Part shown: piece after piece, positions 8,042 to 15,017 of the stretch | How positions within the stretch are numbered: the first letter of the stretch is position 1 | How the letters are laid out: each line of letters starts with the position of its first letter | Assembly: GCA_937888925.1 (NCBI GenBank) | Contig: CALARM010000934.1 | Location: 1-15,017, forward strand | Length of the DNA: 15,017 nucleotides | Direction: 5' to 3' | Source: an uncultured Synergistia bacterium | GTDB lineage: Bacteria > Eremiobacterota > SpSt-956 > JAKJGF01 | Position numbers and translations under genes: made by a program | The notes under the pieces: model-generated | Seen by the model: only the letters and a program-made list of their open reading frames with translations | What the model was told of the DNA's origin: nothing | Database searches by the model: none

Positions 8042-11000
8042 ATGTCATCTTTTTTTACTCCTCATTGCCCTCTTGGTATTGAAGTACAGAAAATATTACT
8101 GGAAAAACCAGATGGAATGGCTTTTCATGAAATAAGGCGAAATCTTCGTCTTAAAGGTAAGTTTATTGAAGAAAATAACCTTCGTGAATTATTTTCTCAT
8201 CCAGAAATATTTACTGCTCTGCCAGATGATCATTTCTGTCTCAGCAGTAAAATACCGGTAAGTAATAATTTACCTGAAAAACAATCCAAAAAGGATGACA
8301 TACAAATAGTTACTGAAATCCCCTGGATAAAAAACCTTTCAAAAGCTGTCAGTAATTATATTGTCCTGGATCTGGAAACTACAGGACTTGATCCTGATAA
8401 AGACAGGATTATTCAGATCGTTGCCATTAAAATAAAAAATGATTTGCCTGTATATGCCTGTAATTACTATATTGATCCATCACCTGCAAAAATACCATAT
8501 ACATTAAAACTTAAACTTGGACTCGATTCTCATCCGGAAATTGAAAAAGAAATTTTTAACGGTAAAAAAATAAAAGATATTAAAAAAGAATTATTAAATT
8601 TCCTGGGTAATTATCCGGTTGTAGCTCATAATGCACGTTTTGATTATAAGTTTCTTTCTTCAGCATTAGGAAATTTACAAAATATTATGATTGATACGTT
8701 GGAAATCGCATTATTATTATATCCTGAACTACCCAATCATCGTCTTGAAACACTTATTGATAAAACTGGTGTCACATTTGAAGAAGCAGCAGATATATGG
8801 ACTCAGGCCACAGGTAATATGAAGCAGATTATTGATCATTCAACAATGCACAATGCGGTAACTGATGCTTCGTTACTTGCTGCTATATATCCTCATTTAT
8901 TAAAGAGATTTTATGATAAAACTTCTCCTGTTTACACTATTTTATACAACCTTATCCCAGAAGCTTTCGAAGATATATGGAATGGTGAAGTGAAAAATGT
9001 AGACTCTTTTTTTGAAAATAATATAAGACCTGTTAAGGGACAATCGCCTGAAATATTAGAGCTGCCTTCAAAAATCAGAAATCCGGAATTACTCTTAAAT
9101 AACTATATAAAATCAAGGAATTTTCCGATACGTCCCGGGCAGATGGAAATGACAGAAATGATATGGAGTGCGCTTAATCAGGGAGAATTTACCTTAATAG
9201 AAGCACCTACAGGAACGGGAAAAACTATAGCTTATCTTGTACCTGCAATTATAAAAGCTATGAAAGAAGGCCAGAGAGTAGTAATCTCCACTGCCTATAA
9301 GAATCTTCAGGATCAATTAATTTCTGAAATTAATAATTTAAGAGATTTTATTGGTTTACCACTGAATTATCAAGTAATTAAGGGCATATCTAATTATGTC
9401 TGTCATGACAGACTCTTAACTTACATATCTGAATTAGATGAAACATCTACTTTTACAGAAAGATATATTTTAGCTTATCTCTTATCCTGGAGATTAACAT
9501 CCAATGAAGGCACTCTGGATGAGATCAGCTACTGGTGTAAAAGTACTTTCAATTTATCTTCTCATATTATCTCTGCTATTTCAGCTTCTCAATCTTCCTG
9601 TGGAACAAAAAGATGTAAAGAACTATCCTGTCCACTTGTAATTACTACAGAACAGGCAAAGACAGCTCATCTTGTAATTATAAACCATTCCTTATGGTTT
9701 TTAGAATCAAGCAGGCTTCCACCATTTCAGGATATTATAATTGATGAGGCTCATAACCTGGAAAATATTGCAACTATAGCTCTTACCCGTGAAGTATCCA
9801 GAACTACATTAGAAGATCTTTTTAATCGATTAATAGATAAGGAAACCGGTCGGGGAGTATTACCGAGATTGCTTGCTCAAAGTAAAGATAATTCTGTTAA
9901 AGATAAAGTGCGCCAGATTTTTGCATCTCTTGAACGTTTACGCACACTGGTAGCCAACTTTGGTTCTCACCTTATGTCTTTTATAAGAGCCTGTAACGGT
10001 AATATTGATTTTCGATATTCTGCTTCATTACGTCTGGAAGCAGATCCCAGGAAGGTAGAAGCTACACGCTGGGCTAATATTGATGGGGTAATTAAACAAC
10101 TTTTTGATTTACATATAAGAGATATAATTCAATTGCTGAGAGATCTTACCGGTTTAGTAACATCTAAACCTGATATTTCCTCTGCTGAACAGATAATAGT
10201 AGAGCTTCGTAATATACTGGAAGGCTTCCATGAACAGGTTCAGCTTCAGATTGAAATTATAAGAGTTTCAAATTCTAAATTTGTTTACTGGATTGAAGTT
10301 GAAACTTCAAGCAATAAAAATAAAATACTTGAAGAGAATGAAATTACTGAGTTGCAGATAGATTACTGGGCTTTAAAAGCTGCCCCAATTCGTGTGGATG
10401 AAGCACTTAAATATCACTATAATAAACTCAATAGTGCCATATTTGTCTCTGCCACATTAACTATTCGAGGAGGAGATTTCAGTTTTTATGTGGATCGCCT
10501 TGGACTTTCAGAATATCTTGAACAAAATAATCTGCATATGGTAAAAGGTGGACTGAATTATAGTGATAATGTTTTTTTAGGTTTAATTAACTATCTTGAA
10601 TATACTCCCATTGAGCGGACAATGAAAAGCTTTATAGAAGAATTTACAAAAGAGTTAGAATTATTTCTTGATTTCACAGATGGACGAGCTCTTGTACTCT
10701 TTACTGCAAGAGATCGTATGGTTGAAGTGTTTGAGAGATGTGTAGATAAGCTGGCACAAAAAGGAATACCTCTTTACGGTCAATTACCGGGTACATCCAG
10801 AAGACAGTTACAGGAAGATTTTTCAGCCCGTCTGGAGTCTGTTCTATTTGGTTTGCAGAGTTTCTGGGAAGGTATTGATGTACCGGGGGAATCTTTATCT
10901 TTTGTAATCATTGAAAAACTTCCTTTCCCATATCTTTTTGATCCTGTATTTAAGGCAAGGCGTGAAGACGTTTTGCAGAAGGGACACCATGAATTCAATG

Positions 11001-13528
11001 ATTATATTTTTCCACTTATGGCAATTAGATTTAAACAGGGCTTTGGGAGATTAATAAGAAAAATAGATGATAGAGGAGCAGTTTTACTGATGGATAAAAG
11101 AATCCACCGTAAAGAGTATAAATATGAACTGCTACAGTCATTACCCGGTTTTATGCCAAGAAAAGAAAATGTGGAAAGAAGTCGAAGCCTTTTTTATCAG
11201 ACTATTATTGACCTTTTACCCGGTCTTATCCATGTAGATGATAAAAAAGATCTCTTAGATAATTTACCAGCTGAACTAATACCAGATTTAGTTGCATCTC
11301 TGGCTAAATTTACTATACCAGGGATCATTCCTGAGATAGAATATGAAAATTATCGTTCAGTTCTCTTAAATGCTTTACAGGAAATATTTCGTTTACGTGA
11401 TTTTCGTTCTGAAGAACAGGAAGAAGTGATTAAGGCCATACTTACCGGTCAGAATGTGCTTGCCCTTCTTCCAACAGGAGCCGGTAAATCATTATGTTTT
11501 CAGCTAACTGCTCTGTTAAGGGAAGGTGTGACTATTGTATTTTCTCCTCTTATTGCTTTAATGCGTGATCAGGTTCAATCATTAAATGATCGTGGAATAG
11601 AGATAGTCAGTGCTATATATAGCGGTCAACCTGCTGATGAAAAAGAGGAAACTCTGGCAAGAATGCGGGCGGGCAAGGTAAAGCTGGTATATATTTCACC
11701 TGAACGTATAAGAGATCCTCATCTTATCCATACAATTCAACATGTTAATGTCAATCAGATAGTTGTTGATGAAGCTCATTGTGTGGCTATATGGGGACCA
11801 AGTTTTAGACCGGATTTTTTATATCTGCCAAAAATTTTCAAATATCTAAAAAATACACCTCCTATTGCAGCATTCACAGCGACTGCTACTATTGAAATAC
11901 GTAAGGAAATAATTACTGCTTTAGATATGAAAAATCCTGTAGAAATAATAGCTTCTTTTGACAGACCAGAATTACGATTTGTAGTATACAATGAAAAATC
12001 CCGTTATAATCCTATTCGTTCTAAAAATAATAGATTTTCTGTGCTTATGAGAATACTTCAGGCTGCTGATCAAAAAAGGGAATCAGTTATTATATATGTT
12101 GCTACAACCGTTGAAGCTGATCTTCTTTCAAGAAGGCTTAGAGCAGCAGGTTATGATGCTCGTTCTTATCATGGACGCATGAATACATCAGAGAGAAATA
12201 GTGTTCAGGAGCTGTTTATGGATGACCATATTAATATTGTAGTCTGTACAAAGGCTTTTGGTATGGGAATAGATAAATCTGATATTCGTTATGTAATTCA
12301 CTATAATATGCCTGGCGATATAGAGTCCTATTATCAGGAGGCCGGACGGGCAGGCCGTGATGGTAAAGAGTCATACTGTGTATTATTATATCATAAATCA
12401 GATAGAAAAACACATGAATACTTTATCGAATCCGGACTTCCTGAAGAAGAAATTTTACAGGAAATTATAAAGAGGTTAAGGAGAGAACCTTCAGATAAAA
12501 TTCATCTGGATACAGAGACTCTCAGCAATGAATTACTGATTGATGAAGTAAAATTAAAGATCGGTTTACATCTTTTAGAACAGGCTAATTTTATAGAAAA
12601 AAGCTCTGATTTTACATTAAGAGGCTCATTATTATTACGAGAAGATGAAGATACAATTATGGAATATCTAAAAGAAAATCAACCATCTTCTGTAAAATTA
12701 TTCCAGGAAGCTATAGATAAATTATCCTGGCCGGCTTTTAGAAAGATAGAAATTAACTTGCTTGAAGCTTCAGATAAATTGCGAGTTAGTCCGGATACGA
12801 TAGATAATCTTTTAATAAGCCTTACAGTGGCAAATTTAATTCTCTATAGACCATGGGAAAAAGGCAGTATAATTTATAAAGGTCCCCGTCTTTTATCAGG
12901 TGAAGCTTATAATATTGAAATTGATGGGATGAAAAAAGCAATAAATCTCAAGGAAAAATTGGAATCTATGGTACGTTATGCAGAAGCAAAAGAAGGAAGT
13001 ATATGCCGCAGAACAACTATTTTAAGATACTTCGGTCAAAAAGGTAATAAAAAGAACTGTGGAAGTTGTGACATCTGTGTCCCTGAGTATAAATATCCCT
13101 GGAGTTATATTACCAGACGTGATACAGCAAATCTTTCTGATTATTTTGACCCGGCATTTACACTTTTAGAAGTGATTAAATGGAATCTCGATCAGACTAA
13201 ATATGAACGTAACCCTTATGGAACAGGCACTATAATAAATATACTTAAAGGTAATGATTATACAATAAGCCAGTATCAATCTATACCTGAGTTAAGACAG
13301 TGGCGTCTTCAGAAATTACGATCCTGTCCTTACTGGGGAGTATTTGATACCTTACCACAGAAGGACAGAGTAATAAATAACTGCCTGGAGAGATTACTCA
13401 AAGAAGGATATATTGAAGAAATAACAGCAAATTTTATGAGCGATAATGGCCATTATGAATATAAATATCCTGTATTTTTAACAAAAGGATCTGAACAGCT
13501 ATTACGAGGTGAATTATTAAAATGGTAA
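8042..13528 (+). CDS. Four-part fusion: DEDDh exonuclease, DinG/XPD helicase with Fe-S cysteines, and RecQ helicase
   Basis: It encodes 1828 residues; AAGAAAGGA at 8028-8036 lies five bases before the ATG. Residues 1 to about 75 resemble a winged helix. The DnaQ-like exonuclease is complete: D110/E112 (DLETTG), D201 (AHNARFD) and H270/D275 (HNAVTDA). The DinG/XPD helicase has APTGTGKT at 388-395, DEAH at 568-571, SATLT at 803-807 and FGRLIRK at 1001-1007. Four cysteines, C454, C520, C525 and C530, match DinG Fe-S ligand spacing. The RecQ part has PTGAGKS at 1144-1150, DEAH at 1243-1246, QEAGRAGRDG at 1432-1441, zinc cysteines C1655, C1673, C1676 and C1679, and an RQC-like winged-helix tail to the end. 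DinG enzymes move 5'-3' and RecQ enzymes 3'-5', so one chain may hold two opposite-polarity motors plus a 3'-5' nuclease. A typical Gram-positive exonuclease-DinG is about 900 residues and a RecQ about 600, so this is a true fusion. It probably unwinds and degrades foreign DNA in the cytoplasm. Confidence 0.93.
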   Translation: MSSFFTPHCPLGIEVQKILLEKPDGMAFHEIRRNLRLKGKFIEENNLRELFSHPEIFTALPDDHFCLSSKIPVSNNLPEKQSKKDDIQIVTEIPWIKNLSKAVSNYIVLDLETTGLDPDKDRIIQIVAIKIKNDLPVYACNYYIDPSPAKIPYTLKLKLGLDSHPEIEKEIFNGKKIKDIKKELLNFLGNYPVVAHNARFDYKFLSSALGNLQNIMIDTLEIALLLYPELPNHRLETLIDKTGVTFEEAADIWTQATGNMKQIIDHSTMHNAVTDASLLAAIYPHLLKRFYDKTSPVYTILYNLIPEAFEDIWNGEVKNVDSFFENNIRPVKGQSPEILELPSKIRNPELLLNNYIKSRNFPIRPGQMEMTEMIWSALNQGEFTLIEAPTGTGKTIAYLVPAIIKAMKEGQRVVISTAYKNLQDQLISEINNLRDFIGLPLNYQVIKGISNYVCHDRLLTYISELDETSTFTERYILAYLLSWRLTSNEGTLDEISYWCKSTFNLSSHIISAISASQSSCGTKRCKELSCPLVITTEQAKTAHLVIINHSLWFLESSRLPPFQDIIIDEAHNLENIATIALTREVSRTTLEDLFNRLIDKETGRGVLPRLLAQSKDNSVKDKVRQIFASLERLRTLVANFGSHLMSFIRACNGNIDFRYSASLRLEADPRKVEATRWANIDGVIKQLFDLHIRDIIQLLRDLTGLVTSKPDISSAEQIIVELRNILEGFHEQVQLQIEIIRVSNSKFVYWIEVETSSNKNKILEENEITELQIDYWALKAAPIRVDEALKYHYNKLNSAIFVSATLTIRGGDFSFYVDRLGLSEYLEQNNLHMVKGGLNYSDNVFLGLINYLEYTPIERTMKSFIEEFTKELELFLDFTDGRALVLFTARDRMVEVFERCVDKLAQKGIPLYGQLPGTSRRQLQEDFSARLESVLFGLQSFWEGIDVPGESLSFVIIEKLPFPYLFDPVFKARREDVLQKGHHEFNDYIFPLMAIRFKQGFGRLIRKIDDRGAVLLMDKRIHRKEYKYELLQSLPGFMPRKENVERSRSLFYQTIIDLLPGLIHVDDKKDLLDNLPAELIPDLVASLAKFTIPGIIPEIEYENYRSVLLNALQEIFRLRDFRSEEQEEVIKAILTGQNVLALLPTGAGKSLCFQLTALLREGVTIVFSPLIALMRDQVQSLNDRGIEIVSAIYSGQPADEKEETLARMRAGKVKLVYISPERIRDPHLIHTIQHVNVNQIVVDEAHCVAIWGPSFRPDFLYLPKIFKYLKNTPPIAAFTATATIEIRKEIITALDMKNPVEIIASFDRPELRFVVYNEKSRYNPIRSKNNRFSVLMRILQAADQKRESVIIYVATTVEADLLSRRLRAAGYDARSYHGRMNTSERNSVQELFMDDHINIVVCTKAFGMGIDKSDIRYVIHYNMPGDIESYYQEAGRAGRDGKESYCVLLYHKSDRKTHEYFIESGLPEEEILQEIIKRLRREPSDKIHLDTETLSNELLIDEVKLKIGLHLLEQANFIEKSSDFTLRGSLLLREDEDTIMEYLKENQPSSVKLFQEAIDKLSWPAFRKIEINLLEASDKLRVSPDTIDNLLISLTVANLILYRPWEKGSIIYKGPRLLSGEAYNIEIDGMKKAINLKEKLESMVRYAEAKEGSICRRTTILRYFGQKGNKKNCGSCDICVPEYKYPWSYITRRDTANLSDYFDPAFTLLEVIKWNLDQTKYERNPYGTGTIINILKGNDYTISQYQSIPELRQWRLQKLRSCPYWGVFDTLPQKDRVINNCLERLLKEGYIEEITANFMSDNGHYEYKYPVFLTKGSEQLLRGELLKW

Positions 13529-13549
13529 ATTCAGAAAGGAGAGGAATAT

Positions 13550-15017
13550 ATGCCTGTATCTTTACATAAGAGACAATACCGAGTAGACAAGTTAGGCATA
13601 ATCAGTCAGCAGATGGCCGGTTATGCAGGAGCTAAAGTATTTGCCCGTGAACTTGTTCAAAATGCAGATGATGCAAAGGCAGAATGGATAGAATTTCATT
13701 TTACATCTAAATATCTTGCAGTAAAGAATAGCAGCAGTTTTTCTGAAGATGATTTCAGTGCTATCTGTACTATTGCTTCCGGAAATAAAAGAAGTGATGA
13801 AGAGACTATTGGTAAATGGGGTACAGGTTTTCTCACAGTTTTTCAACTTACAGATTTCCCGGAACTTCACTCTTCTGGGATAAAATTGAACTTTGATCTT
13901 ACAAAAGATGAAATCGATGAAGAAATATCATCAATAACAGATTCTACAGAATTTTACTTTCCATGGCGTAGAGAAGATACGGAAGTATCAGAAAGATTAG
14001 GTGTAGATCTATGGACTGATGAACGTATCCGGAAGTTTGAAGAAGAAATATTCTCTAATTTTTATGCTTTATTACCTTTTCTCCGTCATATAAATCAAAT
14101 AAGTATATATAAAAATAAAAATCTTCTATACCAGATAAGTCGTAAACTTATATCTAAAGAAGAACTAATAAATAATTCTATTCGTGAAAGATGGGAATTT
14201 ATATTTTACGATCGTAAACAGGGTACAGTATCAGATGAATGGATCTTCTATCATGGTGAACTTGATCAAAAATTTATATTTAAAGGCAAAAAAATTAAGA
14301 GTAGATCTATATCTTTTGGATATATGTGTAACAAATCAACGTCTTCCAATAATATGAAAGGTATACTTTATAATTTTTTACCGACAGATGTTTATACAAA
14401 TTTTTCATTTCATATTAACGGAGACTTCTTTCCTGATGCCAATCGTAATAGTATTTTATTAGATCACAGTGTTCAATCTGATTGGAATCGAATAGTTATT
14501 CAGGGAATTGCCAAACTTTTCTCAGAAAATCTGGAATATTTAAGAGAAGAAAATTCTACTCCTGAAGCATTTTACAGATTATTTCCTGTAGAATATAATA
14601 ATAACTTTCCTTTGCTCAAGTTAATTACTGAACAGTTCAGAAAAGAGGCTAAAAAAACCCGGATAATTAAAACTACCGATGGTAAATGGACTGTTCCCGG
14701 TAATGTTTATCTGCCATGTGATAAGGAAATTCGCAGTATGATCGAAGATTACTTATCAGATATTGCCCCTGATAATATACCTTTTTATATAAAAAATTTC
14801 TTTAGTAATGATTTTAAACTTTTTTCTTTGAAACATTATATGCAATATCTTCGGAATGAGGTTAAGGACAGGGTAGAGATCTCCAGTGCGCCTCCTATTA
14901 TAAATACACATGAAAAGATTGATAATGTTTTTAGATATCTGTCAGGAGAGCTTAATAAACAGAGAACAGAGTCAGAGAAAACCAGGCTTTTGAGTTGTCT
15001 TGATGAAGTCCCGCTTT
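13550..15017 (+). CDS. Sacsin/Hsp90-like GHKL ATPase (5' part, runs off the window)
   Basis: The frame is open for 489 codons with no stop before the window edge. AAAGGAGAGG lies just upstream and the gap from the previous stop is 21 bases, so it belongs to the same operon. The N-terminus carries the sacsin-type GHKL signature: ELVQNADDA at 34-42 with the Mg-ATP Asn N38, then FSEDDF at 64-69, and the glycine-rich lid IGKWGTGF at 87-94 followed by FQLTDFP. A second sacsin hallmark, NGDFFPDANRNSI, starts at residue 290. The central DxG ADP-binding segment appears as VKNSSSF (58-64), with N60 where Asp is usual in Hsp90; sacsin-like proteins often vary here. These ATPases are thought to act as chaperone-like clamps and recur in bacterial conflict operons beside helicases. 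The C-terminal part, which might carry an effector, is not visible. Confidence 0.88.
   Translation, partial: MPVSLHKRQYRVDKLGIISQQMAGYAGAKVFARELVQNADDAKAEWIEFHFTSKYLAVKNSSSFSEDDFSAICTIASGNKRSDEETIGKWGTGFLTVFQLTDFPELHSSGIKLNFDLTKDEIDEEISSITDSTEFYFPWRREDTEVSERLGVDLWTDERIRKFEEEIFSNFYALLPFLRHINQISIYKNKNLLYQISRKLISKEELINNSIRERWEFIFYDRKQGTVSDEWIFYHGELDQKFIFKGKKIKSRSISFGYMCNKSTSSNNMKGILYNFLPTDVYTNFSFHINGDFFPDANRNSILLDHSVQSDWNRIVIQGIAKLFSENLEYLREENSTPEAFYRLFPVEYNNNFPLLKLITEQFRKEAKKTRIIKTTDGKWTVPGNVYLPCDKEIRSMIEDYLSDIAPDNIPFYIKNFFSNDFKLFSLKHYMQYLRNEVKDRVEISSAPPIINTHEKIDNVFRYLSGELNKQRTESEKTRLLSCLDEVPL

Noticed and set aside
10780..12413. Three minus-strand open frames of 60-72 codons
   Set aside because: They are antisense to intact helicase motifs of the exonuclease-DinG-RecQ gene and have no independent coding signals.
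13592..13870. 92-codon minus-strand open frame
   Set aside because: It is antisense to the conserved sacsin-type ATP-binding motifs, which are clearly the real coding sequence.

Overview
The window is AT-rich (about one third G+C, judged by eye). Its genes have strong AAAGGAG-like ribosome binding sites, many AGA/ATA codons, and at least one sigma-A-type promoter (TGGACA-N17-TATAAT). This suggests a low-GC Gram-positive bacterium, such as a clostridial or halanaerobial Bacillota member. That placement is inferred, because no taxonomic marker gene is present.

Layout. Positions 1-74 may hold the last 23 codons of an unidentified upstream gene. Positions 75-450 are a non-coding AT-rich regulatory region with inverted repeats and a good promoter. 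From 457 to the right edge every gene lies on the + strand in one tight apparent operon. (1) A giant helical/ATPase protein is split at base level into a 292-codon part (457-1335) and a 1719-codon part (1697-6856). The two join into one frame of about 2132 codons if a single A is removed from an A8 run at 1310-1317. (2) A 382-aa protein (6856-8004) is translationally coupled to it by a TAATG overlap. It has a degenerate P-loop-like front and a C-terminal R-N-x3-H motif typical of HEPN RNases. (3) An 1828-aa fusion (8042-13528) contains a winged-helix-like N-terminus, a DEDDh 3'-5' exonuclease, a DinG/XPD-type helicase with four Fe-S-type cysteines, and a complete RecQ helicase with its zinc-binding module and an RQC-like tail. 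(4) The start of a sacsin/Hsp90-like GHKL ATPase (13550 to the right edge) is cut off by the window.

Working model (inference). Gene order, overlaps and domain content look like a multi-gene nucleic-acid-sensing conflict (anti-phage or anti-plasmid) system. A STAND-like P-loop protein with a large helical scaffold would sense or regulate. Two inactive ATPase-like modules (the second domain of the giant protein and the front of the 382-aa protein) could act as assembly partners. The exonuclease-helicase fusion would process foreign DNA, and the HEPN motif would be an RNA-cleaving abortive effector. The Hsp90-like ATPase would act as chaperone or switch. I do not recognise it as a named defence system. 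No integrase, transposase, CRISPR array, tRNA or rRNA is visible.
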